Part shown: positions 48,595-58,025 of the stretch, piece by piece
How positions within the stretch are numbered: position 1 is the first letter of the stretch
Layout: each line of letters starts with the position of its first letter
From: Aculops lycopersici
Taxonomy: Eukaryota; Arthropoda; Arachnida; Trombidiformes; Eriophyidae
Assembly (NCBI GenBank): GCA_015350385.1
Contig: WNKI01000002.1
Location: 960,702-1,024,701 of the forward strand
Length of the DNA: 64,000 nt
Reading direction: 5' to 3'
Program-made: the position numbers and the translations under genes
Notes under the pieces: model-generated
Seen by the model: the letters and a program-made list of their open reading frames with translations, nothing else
Told to the model about the DNA's origin: nothing
The model's database searches: none

Positions 48595-48918
48595 TTAAGA
48601 AGTCAATCCAAATCTATCTACATTGTCATTGAATCTTTCCTTATATTTCCTCCTCCTCTGTGTTGAGGCCTCGGATCGCCAATGCCGGGCATGAGTAAAA
48701 GTTAATGTTTGTAACTGTTCTAGATTTGGAGACTTGACTATCATATTCTTTGAATCCACCTTGAGCAGAGACTCCCCAACCTCAACTTTAGGCAATGGTT
48801 TTGTGTATTGATACTCATGCTCAGTATCTGGATGGTAGGAGACAAAGCAACTTTCGTCTTTGCTCAACAAAATCCTTCTTGGTTTAGTACTAATACCTCT
48901 AATGAAAGTTCTAATCAT
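48595..48918 (-). CDS. MRPL42: Mitochondrial ribosomal protein mL42
   Basis: 107 residues, single exon. N-terminal Arg/Lys/Thr-rich leader fits a mitochondrial presequence. The core matches mL42: SKDESCFVSYHPDTEHEYQYTKPLP (human CYHPSVDIPYEHTKPIP pattern), then a helical segment and basic C-terminus HARHWRSEASTQRRRKYKERF. It belongs to the large subunit of the mitochondrial ribosome. A TATATA box on this strand at 48952-48959 precedes the ATG, giving a very short 5' UTR. Confidence 0.88.
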   Translation of the reverse strand: MIRTFIRGISTKPRRILLSKDESCFVSYHPDTEHEYQYTKPLPKVEVGESLLKVDSKNMIVKSPNLEQLQTLTFTHARHWRSEASTQRRRKYKERFNDNVDRFGLTS

Positions 48919-48951
48919 GTTGGTGTTGAGTTTGACTGCGAAATAATGCCG

Positions 48952-48959
48952 ATATATAC
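48952..48959 (-). promoter_or_regulatory. TATA-like box of mL42
   Basis: TATATATC on the minus strand, about 35 bp upstream of the ATG at 48918. Its spacing matches that of the ALG9 TATA box. Confidence 0.4.
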
Positions 48960-49529
48960 TAATATTTTGTTAATCCAGTAGGTTACCGCTATCTGATAGA
49001 TTGATTTGCAACCTGCTACTAGAGTCGCCGTCGCAGCATCATCAGTGTTTATCTCGAGATTGATGAGAGAAAATTTTGCCAAAGGCACGTTGTGCTCTCA
49101 CTTTTTCTTTCCCCCGCTCTGTAAGCTTAGTTTTGTGTGTTGTCTACATGTAACCATAGGCGCCAGAGAGCAAACTTTTTGTGCACAACAAAGCTTCGAA
49201 ACATTGCAACTTAAGCGGCCGGGCTGCCTGACTCAACTGAAACTGCCGGCCGGTTAGCTAGCCGTCAGCTCTAGCGACCGTATCAAAATCAGCAACCACA
49301 ACTACAGCTATGATATTCCAATCAGACACAATCGCGCAGACAGACGGGCGCTTGTTAGCCGGTGGCAGTTCGAGACACACACTTGAACAAACCCGCAAAC
49401 ATACAACGCACATTCAATGGGTAGACTGCCGGCGACGATGTTGAGACTCGATTTGGTGCCGCACACACATTGACTGCCGTTGCTTCTGCTGCCGCAGCCT
49501 ATACAAGGCTTTCGACAACAACAGAGAAT

Positions 49530-49550
49530 GAGAGAGAGAGAGAGAGAGAG
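49530..49550. repeat. (AG)n microsatellite
   Basis: Uninterrupted AG dinucleotides. Confidence 0.95.
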
Positions 49551-50452
49551 CAAACAAAACAGAGTGAGAAACAGACAGAGAGTCGGTTGATCCGAGAGGA
49601 TCGAGCAGTGCGATGCACTCTCCGCTGTGAGTGTGTTAAAAGTTAGCTTTGCTCTCTGTGTGCAATGAATGTTTGCAGGCCGATGGACTTGGACTATGGA
49701 TACAACTCACGCAGTTGTTGCCAATATCCTCGCTTTTCACTGCTGCAGCCTGCTATAACGTTAACGTTGACGTTAGCACAAGCGACGAATGCCAGTGCTA
49801 TGCGGCCGACTATACACTGCAGGCAAGCAAAAGCAGGCGGCCTGTTGTTGTTACCATTGAGATTGGACTTTAATGGTGAAGAAAAATTCATTCGTCTCCC
49901 TCTCTCTCTTTCTTCTCTCTTCTCTCGCCATCGTCGGCGTCGCCATTTGCTCTCTCCGTCTTTCGGTCTCCCTGTTCGATGCGACAATCTGTAAAATAAT
50001 AAAATGGAATTGGATCAGCAACTGAATTATTACAAGAAGAAGAAAAAGTAGCCTTTAATTCAAGATAAGAAAAGGAGAAGACGGAGTAACCTTGTTTATG
50101 TTGCATTTATTGTTGTTTTGTTTGTTCCACCAAAATCACCACAATCGCCAAAACTCTTCGGCACTTTGAAAAGAAGGCTGATGAGGTCGTTTAGCTATTA
50201 TTAACTATAAACATTGAATATTTTACACAACTACAACTACAACTAAAACAGCAACAACAATACCAATAGCAACAGAGCGTCGCGAGAGCATCAATCATTC
50301 AATCAATCGATTGATGAACCTGTCGACTAGACAGCTAGCTAGCAGGAAAAAACACCAGGGAGAAGCAAGACAAGCAACTCTACATCACTAATACTATTAC
50401 AAAACAACTCTCGCTATTGCCCATCTCCTCTCGCGATCGATGTAATATTGTC

Positions 50453-50538
50453 ATTATTATTATTATTATTATATTATATTATTATTATTATTATTACTAT
50501 TACTATTACTATTACTATTACTATTACTATTACTATTA
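50453..50538. repeat. (ATT)n / (ATTACT)n microsatellite
   Basis: About 86 bp of ATT changing to a six-base TATTAC unit, 120 bp before the ELL start codon. Confidence 0.95.
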
Positions 50539-50656
50539 ATCATTAACACTATCATCAACTCGATGGTATCATCCAAATTATCTCAAGTTAACAAGTATAA
50601 TACATAGAAATTATAAGCCGTTACTCCTTAAGAAACCCGCGAAACTCGATAGCCAA

Positions 50657-51778
50657 ATGGACAACAACAATTGGAGTTCCACGCTGGTTAAGAATTATGA
50701 TGAAAAGAAGACCTATTACCTAGTTAAATTAAGTGAATCCTTCTCAAATACAATCCAGGAATACTCCGCAGCCCAACAAAAGAAAGCAAAATCGTCAAAC
50801 CATAACCATCATAACAACAACTCCTCCGATTACGATCAACTAAACAAATATTACCAATATTCTTTAGAAGCTTTGTCGATACCCCTGGTCAACGCAAATG
50901 TTGCCGCTAAAAATGGGACCAGTAACAATGTCACCAGGGAAGTACCGACAATTCAATTCCATGGCTCCTATGGTGCGATTAAATTTCCGAATGGAAAGTG
51001 CTATGACTTTAGTCTCGAGAAATCGGCGAACACCGTCGAATGCATCAGGCAAACCAAGAATAAATGGGAGACTGTCGGTAAAACAACCCGTTGTCTACAT
51101 GTCAAAGGCAAGGATGATGTCTATCAGAGGACGAGGACGAAGATGGAGGCAGCCGAGCAGGAGAAGAGAAAAAATTGCACCAAACTAATAGAGGAGAACA
51201 AGAAGGGCGCCTCAGGAACTAAAAATCCATCGTCATTGATTGTCACTCCTGCAATTTCAAACCACAACAAGATCCACAAGACCAATTCTAGTTATAAGAG
51301 CCATAGGTCAACATTTAACTTAGCCACAAATACATCATCAACAAATAACTACAGCAACAACAATAATGTCAGCGCCAGCGGCAATCTTCACCACAATCTC
51401 GATCTAAGCGAATATCCTGAAATCACAAATGTTGAACAATTGAAAAAGTACAAGGCTGAATTTGATAAAGATTACCAGGATTATCAACACTTACATGGTT
51501 ACTTACACACGATTGAAGAACGATTCAGTAAATTAAGAGAAACGTTGAAACAAAGCGCAGAGGGATCACAAGGTTGGGAATCCGCTAGGAAGCAAATAAT
51601 TAGCGAATACGAGCGAACCAAGAGTGATAGCAACTTTCATAAGGCACGAAGTAAATACAAGCAATTATATAGTAAATTGACTCATATTAAGGACAGGATT
51701 TTCAAATTTAAACATCAAAATAGAGATAAGATAAATCATAACAAGCCAATTCACATGAATAAGAGGCGCAAAAGATAA
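50657..51778 (+). CDS. ELL: ELL-family Pol II elongation factor
   Basis: 373 residues, single exon. The N-terminal ~165 residues resemble the ELL domain (TIQFHGSYGAIKFPNGKCYDFSL, then W-x-TVGKTTRCLHVKGKDDVYQRTRTKMEAAEQE). The C-terminal region (253-362) is the occludin-homology domain shared by ELL and occludin: YPEITNVEQLKKYKAEFDKD…LH…RF, then helices with KYKQLYSKLTHIKDRI. Between them is an Asn/Ser-rich low-complexity linker. ELL, in the super elongation complex, raises the catalytic rate of RNA polymerase II. Human ELL is about 620 residues, so the linker is much shortened here. It ends in a basic MNKRRKR. No introns. Confidence 0.88.
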   Translation: MDNNNWSSTLVKNYDEKKTYYLVKLSESFSNTIQEYSAAQQKKAKSSNHNHHNNNSSDYDQLNKYYQYSLEALSIPLVNANVAAKNGTSNNVTREVPTIQFHGSYGAIKFPNGKCYDFSLEKSANTVECIRQTKNKWETVGKTTRCLHVKGKDDVYQRTRTKMEAAEQEKRKNCTKLIEENKKGASGTKNPSSLIVTPAISNHNKIHKTNSSYKSHRSTFNLATNTSSTNNYSNNNNVSASGNLHHNLDLSEYPEITNVEQLKKYKAEFDKDYQDYQHLHGYLHTIEERFSKLRETLKQSAEGSQGWESARKQIISEYERTKSDSNFHKARSKYKQLYSKLTHIKDRIFKFKHQNRDKINHNKPIHMNKRRKR

Positions 51779-51790
51779 TGTACAGTGGCA

Positions 51791-51986
51791 CACAAAAATG
51801 GCCACGAATTCTTGATTCTTCATGTCTAATAAACTTTTTGAGGCTTCTTCCTGCTAATTTACTTGGTCTAGATATGATTGCTTCTTTCAACAATTGTATT
51901 CCTTTTGCTTGCGCTCGTAACTTCTGCTGTTTACATTTGTTGCCAACTTTGCCCCGCGCGCGCGGTGTGGCCACTTTTGTGAGCGG
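51791..51986. repeat. Dispersed repeat, copy 2 (MITE-like)
   Basis: 196 bp, similar to 26341-26539 in the same orientation. Ends CACAAAAATGGCCAC (51791-51805) and GTGGCCACTTTTGTG (51967-51981) are inverted repeats matching at 14 of 15 positions. It lies between the ELL stop and the SLC25A46 start. The minus strand stays open for about 90 codons here, but without homology. No clear target duplication was seen. Confidence 0.72.
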
Positions 51987-52176
51987 TTACCAATTTTGTG
52001 AAACTCTGTTGAGCTACGTGAGTCGAATGACTTGCGAATAAGACAAATTAAAATATCCCATATATCTCTCATAACTATTAATTGTAAACTCCAAGATTGT
52101 TTCGTATCATACAGAAATTAGTGGATTCCTGACAAAGACTGACAATACAAGCCTCATTCAGACAAGGTTTGGACGC

Positions 52177-53796
52177 ATGTCGGATCCAAAAAGAGACGAA
52201 GAGATTGATCTCTTCAGTCGGACAGCTAAAAATGTCGAATCGAATCTAAGTAGCCTGCACCAGAGGAGTGCTTGGGAAACTGCATCAATGGGATCTCTGA
52301 CACAAAAACATAAGTCGAGTTCAGTCATCAACGATTCTGCCGACGAAACTGCTAGTCGCACCCTACTGGACACCCGCAACTTTGGATCGATAAGTGGACA
52401 ACAATGGCCCTCACCTTTGGCAACTGCTCCCGCAAACAATTATAGATCTGTTGGGGATTCCTCACAACTACAAGATACACCAGTGAACAAGACCACACTC
52501 AAAATTAATCCTAGAGACAAAACCATTGCAAATGAGACCACATTCATGAGACCCGGTGACATTGGTTCGAGTTCAGCTTTACAATTGGCTCATATTATTA
52601 CACAACACATATTATTACACCCCTTTGTTGCCCTTAGAAGGACATGCCAAGTGAACAGAAAGTGCTCAAGCTTCATATGTGTACAACCCTTTTCCCTAAT
52701 GCCATTCATGTATCACCTGTCGAGAAAACAAGGTATCCCTGCCCTATATAAAGGACTTAGCAGTGAACTACTAGTCAAGAGTGCTACTGTTTGCACCGAA
52801 AAAGCTATAGCAAATTATGCAAACTGGCCGACGGAGGTTGGAGCCAAGAGAAAACTCGAAACAATCCTCAAGTTATTGGCTCTAAGGGGATTGACTATCG
52901 CCATTAATACGCCATTAACATGCTCGGCTGTCATTGACACCGTCCAAAGTGTTATTGTTGTTAGAGATCAGTCTTCCTTCGTCGACTGCGTTAAGAATGT
53001 TCTACACCGAACCATTGACCTCAGCTCAACTCCATCGGCCAGGACTATGCCCATTTGGCTACTTGTTGTACCCACTGTCGGCTACTATGTCGCCCATTCT
53101 GCCATCTGGCATGTCGCCAAAAAGATGCTAGAAACGTCACAAAGTCTTATGGCTTTGACATCAATGCGCTCCAAACACACCAGACGGACAAATAGAAATC
53201 AGACTAACTTGCGAAATTCAATAATGGAGGAGTTGGGGTGGGATGAGGATCCAACATCAACCCATGACTTGTCAGAATCTACTCTAGATGCTGGTGATCG
53301 TCTGGAAGTTGATAGCCATCAGATCTCAACAGCTATATGCGCGAGCTTTGTTGCCGATGTCGCCTTGTTACCAATCGAGACAGTATTGAATAGTTTATAT
53401 GTTCAAGGTACCAGGACTATAATTGACAATTGTGATGAAACGACCGTTGTATTACCTGTGCTCACAAACTACGACGGCTTTGCCGACTGCTACCAATCAA
53501 TTCTGAAGTTTGAAGGAAGTTTGGGTATATATAAGGGATTAGGCGCCATTGTGTTACAATATTCAGTCCACTATTTGATCTTCCGGTCGCTCTACTATTT
53601 AGTGCGCGAGTTTTACCCTGACGAAAGTGGGCGTGACTCAAACATGGGTAACAATCATTCAATCAAATCTGTCAAACCGCCAAGGTTGACACATTTGATG
53701 GAAGAAAACAGACACTCAACACCAAACAATCTAAATGAATTCACGCCACGCTACAAGGCTGGTGATGGTACACCTAGGAGACTTGATAAACTCTAA
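52177..53796 (+). CDS. SLC25A46: SLC25A46-like mitochondrial outer-membrane carrier family protein
   Basis: 539 residues, single exon. A ~120-residue charged, disordered N-terminus is followed by the carrier-like core: LAHIITQHILLHPFVALRRTCQVNRKCSS, then PFSLMPFMYHLSRKQGIPALYKGLSSELLVKS, typical of SLC25A46. A second half ends with LPIETVLNSLYVQGTRTI and EGSLGIYKGLGAIVLQYSVHYLIF. The family is a degenerate SLC25 carrier in the mitochondrial outer membrane that acts in fission, cristae and lipid exchange rather than classic transport. Human protein is 418 residues; the extra length is at both ends and in an inserted loop near 325-370. The start lies 80 bp from nothing upstream but the repeat; the next gene begins 80 bp downstream. 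Confidence 0.9.
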   Translation: MSDPKRDEEIDLFSRTAKNVESNLSSLHQRSAWETASMGSLTQKHKSSSVINDSADETASRTLLDTRNFGSISGQQWPSPLATAPANNYRSVGDSSQLQDTPVNKTTLKINPRDKTIANETTFMRPGDIGSSSALQLAHIITQHILLHPFVALRRTCQVNRKCSSFICVQPFSLMPFMYHLSRKQGIPALYKGLSSELLVKSATVCTEKAIANYANWPTEVGAKRKLETILKLLALRGLTIAINTPLTCSAVIDTVQSVIVVRDQSSFVDCVKNVLHRTIDLSSTPSARTMPIWLLVVPTVGYYVAHSAIWHVAKKMLETSQSLMALTSMRSKHTRRTNRNQTNLRNSIMEELGWDEDPTSTHDLSESTLDAGDRLEVDSHQISTAICASFVADVALLPIETVLNSLYVQGTRTIIDNCDETTVVLPVLTNYDGFADCYQSILKFEGSLGIYKGLGAIVLQYSVHYLIFRSLYYLVREFYPDESGRDSNMGNNHSIKSVKPPRLTHLMEENRHSTPNNLNEFTPRYKAGDGTPRRLDKL

Positions 53797-53840
53797 GATA
53801 TTTGCAAAACTTGAAATAACAACAACTTAAGCTATGTACC

Positions 53841-53846
53841 AATAAA
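53841..53846 (+). terminator. Polyadenylation signal of SLC25A46
   Basis: AATAAA 45 bp past the stop and only 31 bp before the next ATG, so termination here and initiation of the next gene nearly coincide. Confidence 0.55.
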
Positions 53847-53876
53847 TGGGATTCAACTAGTTGGTCTCAGTTTATA

Positions 53877-55547
53877 ATGTCATTACATTTCGATCGAGAT
53901 TTCGGCAACCATCTGAGAGAATTACCTCCAGATGAGCAGTCAATTTCTAGTCACTGTCGCCAGAGAGATAGTCTTCACTCAAGACGGGACCGAGTCTATG
54001 TGTCTGCCAGGTTGTTGCGTGAACGATTGATTACCAAGCTCAAGGATGCAACTACAATCAAGAACATTGCAAACATTTCTTTCATCTTGGTCATTAGCTT
54101 CATCTGCTTACAACAATGTTACACTCAAGTCGCAGAGTATCTGAGGTATTCAATCAAGATCCAGGTATCACACATATTTCCCTCTAGTCCACTTTGGCTT
54201 TTACCTGGCGTGACGATTTGTAGTAACAATCGTATCAGACTCAGTAAGTTGATTCAAGAGAATTCAGAACTAGGCGAGAAAATTGAAGATTTGGTCGATG
54301 GAATCAACATGACTGAAGAAATGTTAGTTTCGCGCAAGAGATTTGATTTGTTGAAGAATATAAAAAAGATAACAGATGATTATTTTAACACAACCGACTT
54401 GTTGGCCGAGTCGTCGATGGATAAGCTCATCGATCTAGCAGACTTGGATGGAATAAGAATGATCAAGGATATCAACTGCAATGGATTATGGGGCAAGCAG
54501 TTCAATTGTGAAAACTTTCGTTTAGTCAAGTCGTTCCAAGCTGGCCCATGCAATACGATGTTCCACATGGGATCGCTATTAGAGGCTCTAGCTAGTGGCA
54601 AGGCTTACGATTTTAGCACAAGCATGCTGAATGGGGGTAAGAAGAATGATTCATTTGCCGACCACGAGGTTGCTGAGATCTTGGTTGATTTCGAGCCCCA
54701 TCATCACGGGGACTTCCATCGCGATGTCGGTGGTCAGCTTGTGATACATTCCACTGGCCACATAGGGTCGCTGAGAGACATGGCTTACTCGCTAATGCCA
54801 GGTCACAAGTATGATATAATAGTTCAACGCTCGATGACCAAGCGACTGCCTCCACCTTACGTGTCGCAGTGTTATGATTACAAGATGGAATATTCGAAAA
54901 GGTTTGTACAAGGAGGGGCCTTTCCAAGTGTTCCTTTGGACAAGACAACTTGTACTCGAAATTGTATCGTTAAACTTTTGACTAAATCTTGTAACTGTTG
55001 GCCAGTGGAAGTTCCATTCTACCCAGACGACGATTTGGTGGAGGATAGTGGATCTTATCGCCTTTGTGCTTGGGGTTTTCAAGGAGCTATGCGCAACTAT
55101 TCGGCTGCCCTCTACATTGATTGCTATCGTCGCACCCATGAGGCTTGTCGCTCGATGTGCAAACACGGGTGTCGAACCGAAGACTATACAGTTAGTGTTA
55201 TAACAAATTCTTGGCCCTCGAAGGATCAATTCTTCTTGGCCAAGACTGACTCGGATAGGATGCGGTTGCAAACTTACGAGGGCTGTTGCGCTTTGGTCTC
55301 GATCAAGTATCTTGAATTTATGGAAAATCGACACCTCATGTACCCGAGCATGACCTCTGCTCAGTTGTTCAGTAACATAGGAGGCATTGTCTCGGCTTTA
55401 GTTGGTGTGTCCGGTGTCACCGTCTATCGCTACTTGACTCGACGAGTATTCAGGTGTAAAGTTGTCAGAGACTACAAACCTAAGGACAACAAGTTGACGC
55501 CACTGGTGTTGGCCAATTTGCAAAAAGCCAGACAATCTTCAGTATGA
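53877..55547 (+). CDS. DEG/ENaC sodium channel (pickpocket-like)
   Basis: 556 residues, single exon. The cytosolic N-terminus (~60) leads into TM1 (~62-82), followed by LLPGVTICSNN, the post-TM1 motif. A Cys-rich extracellular loop follows (CTRNCIVKLLTKSCNCWPVE…, CRSMCKHGC). TM2 (~496-522) has the degenerin pore pattern with G-V-S at the selectivity-filter position and NIGGIVSALVGVSGVTVY. The family forms trimeric amiloride-sensitive Na+ channels used for mechanosensation, chemosensation or ion uptake. The usual acidic residue after TM2 (S-x-x-E) is replaced by Y-R here. It starts 80 bp after SLC25A46, close enough for shared control, though the poly(A) signal between them argues for separate transcripts. 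Confidence 0.93.
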   Translation: MSLHFDRDFGNHLRELPPDEQSISSHCRQRDSLHSRRDRVYVSARLLRERLITKLKDATTIKNIANISFILVISFICLQQCYTQVAEYLRYSIKIQVSHIFPSSPLWLLPGVTICSNNRIRLSKLIQENSELGEKIEDLVDGINMTEEMLVSRKRFDLLKNIKKITDDYFNTTDLLAESSMDKLIDLADLDGIRMIKDINCNGLWGKQFNCENFRLVKSFQAGPCNTMFHMGSLLEALASGKAYDFSTSMLNGGKKNDSFADHEVAEILVDFEPHHHGDFHRDVGGQLVIHSTGHIGSLRDMAYSLMPGHKYDIIVQRSMTKRLPPPYVSQCYDYKMEYSKRFVQGGAFPSVPLDKTTCTRNCIVKLLTKSCNCWPVEVPFYPDDDLVEDSGSYRLCAWGFQGAMRNYSAALYIDCYRRTHEACRSMCKHGCRTEDYTVSVITNSWPSKDQFFLAKTDSDRMRLQTYEGCCALVSIKYLEFMENRHLMYPSMTSAQLFSNIGGIVSALVGVSGVTVYRYLTRRVFRCKVVRDYKPKDNKLTPLVLANLQKARQSSV

Positions 55548-56498
55548 TCTTGAAAGTTTGTATAATTAGCATACAAGTCAAAAAACATCGGCTACAAGTC
55601 GTCCCATGATAACTGAACAAATAAAATACCGGTAGGACCACGTGCTTAGATTGTAAACAAACTTTGATGAATTAGACTGGAAGTCAACAGACGATGGCGT
55701 CAGCTCACGTGAAATTTGTAAGTTTTCAAAATCCAGGTTGCAGGGGATTTCCATTTCAATGTCCAGTTGGTGGTGCAGCGAACGCAGGCGCGTGTGGCCG
55801 TTGGCATGCAACGGTGGCGTCCAGAACACCAGTAGCCGGCTTGCAAGGGTCAGCCGTTCGAAAGAACACAGCCGTTTTGTTTTTTGTTTGTGTAAAAATC
55901 CAGCCCAACGAGTGAGCTGAATCTAGCGGAGCGCATAAAACCAACGTACGGCTGCTTAGCATTCGTCTTGCTTTGCGCAGGAATTTTAGACAGCTCCTCG
56001 TTTCATGATGATGGTGCGGTGCACAAGTTCAATGTGAAGAATACACTGGATTTGCTGTGTGACGCGCACGGCATTGTGAATGCCGTTCCCACTGTATGCA
56101 CTGTGCGACTGTCACTTTCTGCAATTTGAAGCGCTTGGTACGTTTGTCTGTGTGTTTGTGTATCTGCCGTTGGGTGATCATAGTTGCACTGCAAAGTTTG
56201 CATTGGCGCTACTTGCTGTTTTCTTATGTGTTTATGTATTAAAGTGCCGTCTTGTTGGCTGGTGCCGGAGAAATCGTATCATCTTCAGATGGAAAAGGAT
56301 TTTGTTATTATTGTTTCTGCCGATTCGTAGATAGAATCGATTAATTAAATTATTGATATAAAAAAGAACAGTAACCTGGAAACCTCAGACTAATTTTTAC
56401 TAATTGCCCCCGGAACCTCAGCACAACCGCCACATTGTCATCATTATCATCATTATTACTAATCTCGACAAAAACAGTCACCTCAAAAAAGCCCAAGC
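55548..56498. other. Channel-RTF1 intergenic region; possible unresolved small gene
   Basis: No gene is firmly supported. Features that could belong to a small multi-exon gene are an ATG at 55694 followed 24 bases later by a GTAAGT donor, a pyrimidine-rich tract with CCAG acceptor near 55905, and a following open frame (to about 56128) with a hydrophobic stretch. Another frame (56080-56334) is rich in hydrophobic and Cys residues and reads like membrane helices. I could not join these in phase. A TATAAAAA at 56357 may serve RTF1. Confidence 0.25.
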
Positions 56499-58013
56499 AT
56501 GGATTCAGGATCACCACGTTCCTCTCTAGACGAGGGAGAAATTGGCGATGATGAGTCAAGGGTTTTCGATGATGGATATGATGAAAACTTGATGGGCGAT
56601 GAGGAGGATCGTCGAAGGTTGGCTCAGATGACGGAGAAGGAGAGGGAACAGGAGTTGTTCAATCGAAGTGAGCGTAGAGAAACTCTTAGGATTCGATTCG
56701 AGATTAAAATGAAACTAAAGAAGGCGAAAAAGCGCGAAGCCGAGAAGAAACAGACCAAACAAGTTCGTGCTAAAAAGCGGATGCGAGTATCGGAGGTATT
56801 CAGTGATTCAGATGAAGATTCCGATGAATACAAACCTGAATCCGATAAGTCAGGCGGCTCGAATGAACTCAATATTAGTAATAAGCCAGGTACCAAGATG
56901 AACACTCGATCCAAGGTTCTCATATCTTCTTCTTCTAGTTCAGCATCGTCAGCCTCGGAGTCTGGATCCTCGGCAAGCTCCTCGGCATCCTCGGACAGCG
57001 AGCGGGATGATAATGATGATTCGGAGGCCGAAGACACTAGTCGCCAACAAATTCAAGATGACTTCCAGATGTCGCTCGCAGATCTTAAGCAACTACAACT
57101 TAAAAGAGATCAAATAGATAAATGGATTTACGCACCTTTCTTTAAACAGACTGCAATCGGTATGTTTGTCAAGATTAGTATTGCTAACAATGCCGAAACT
57201 CAAGCCCACATGTACAGAGTTGCCCAAATCGTCGACATTACCCAAGGCCCAAAAATATACTCTCTAGGTAAGCATAAGACAGACAAACAATGTACAGTTA
57301 AAATCGGTCGAGTTGAAAGAACCTATGCCATGCATTATATATCAAATCGTAGCTTCGACGAGGACGACTTCACTAGGTGGCGAGAGCAAAACAGGGCAGA
57401 AAACCTAGAGACACCAACAAGAGAGTATTTCAATATGAAGAAGCGTGAGCTTTACAAAGCAATCAATTACATTTACACAGACGAGGATATTGCCCAAGAA
57501 GTTAGAGCTCGTGTCAAGTTCAATGAAAACCCATTCAATTTTGCAATGAAGAAAACCGAAATGCTCGCCCAGAAGGCCGACGCCGAAGCCTCAAACGACT
57601 ACGAGGAAGCAGCCAGACTCCAGAAGTTAATCGACGAGCTAGAAGAAAAGGCTCGTCAACTGGAGAAAACTCGTTCAAGTACCACCTTTTCAGCTATATC
57701 ATTTGTAAATGAACGAAACAGAATCAAGAATATCGAAGAATCCGAGAGAGTACTCAAGGAGAGTAAGAGTGTCCGAACGGATGACCCATTTACCAGGCGA
57801 AAGTGCACCCCATCAATCGTTCACAATAGAAATAACGGTGACCTCCTTGCTAACAAGTCAGCAAACGATAAGAACAATCAGTCAAATAGCCAAAATGGCG
57901 CAGGCAACAGTAGCATCAACAAGACACCATCATTGCCCAAGGTCGAGAGTGTTGAATCTGTAAATGATTTATTCCAAGCACACGCTAGTATCGATCTGGA
58001 ATTAGATATCTAA
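56499..58013 (+). CDS. RTF1: RTF1, Paf1-complex subunit (Plus3 domain)
   Basis: 504 residues, single exon. Residues ~22-90 match the histone-modification domain (FDDGYDENLMGDEEDRRRLAQMTEKEREQELFNR), which stimulates H2B ubiquitination by Rad6/Bre1. A Lys/Glu and Ser-rich segment follows. The Plus3 domain (~190-300, starting LADLKQLQLKRDQIDKWIYAPFF, with RVERTY and FTRWREQ) binds Spt5 and single-stranded nucleic acid. A coiled-coil region (~340-390) and the conserved C-terminal end DLFQAH…IDLELDI are present. Human RTF1 is 710 residues; the acidic N-terminal extension is missing here. It is expected in the nucleus on elongating Pol II. It shares the window with ELL, another elongation factor. 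Stop is 12 bp from the opposite-strand gene. Confidence 0.95.
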   Translation: MDSGSPRSSLDEGEIGDDESRVFDDGYDENLMGDEEDRRRLAQMTEKEREQELFNRSERRETLRIRFEIKMKLKKAKKREAEKKQTKQVRAKKRMRVSEVFSDSDEDSDEYKPESDKSGGSNELNISNKPGTKMNTRSKVLISSSSSSASSASESGSSASSSASSDSERDDNDDSEAEDTSRQQIQDDFQMSLADLKQLQLKRDQIDKWIYAPFFKQTAIGMFVKISIANNAETQAHMYRVAQIVDITQGPKIYSLGKHKTDKQCTVKIGRVERTYAMHYISNRSFDEDDFTRWREQNRAENLETPTREYFNMKKRELYKAINYIYTDEDIAQEVRARVKFNENPFNFAMKKTEMLAQKADAEASNDYEEAARLQKLIDELEEKARQLEKTRSSTTFSAISFVNERNRIKNIEESERVLKESKSVRTDDPFTRRKCTPSIVHNRNNGDLLANKSANDKNNQSNSQNGAGNSSINKTPSLPKVESVESVNDLFQAHASIDLELDI

Positions 58014-58025
58014 TGAATATTATAA

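Larger units (their letters stand above)
48960..50656. other. Intergenic region, mL42 to ELL
   Basis: No supported gene. Contains an (AG)n run at 49530-49550 and an (ATT/ACT)n run at 50453-50538, plus CA/CT-rich DNA. Short open frames overlap on both strands and have no family match. Confidence 0.55.

Noticed and set aside
51708..51974. Minus-strand 88-codon frame between ELL and SLC25A46
   Set aside because: Most of it lies in the dispersed repeat, it begins at a non-ATG codon, and it overlaps the ELL 3' end; better explained as repeat sequence.
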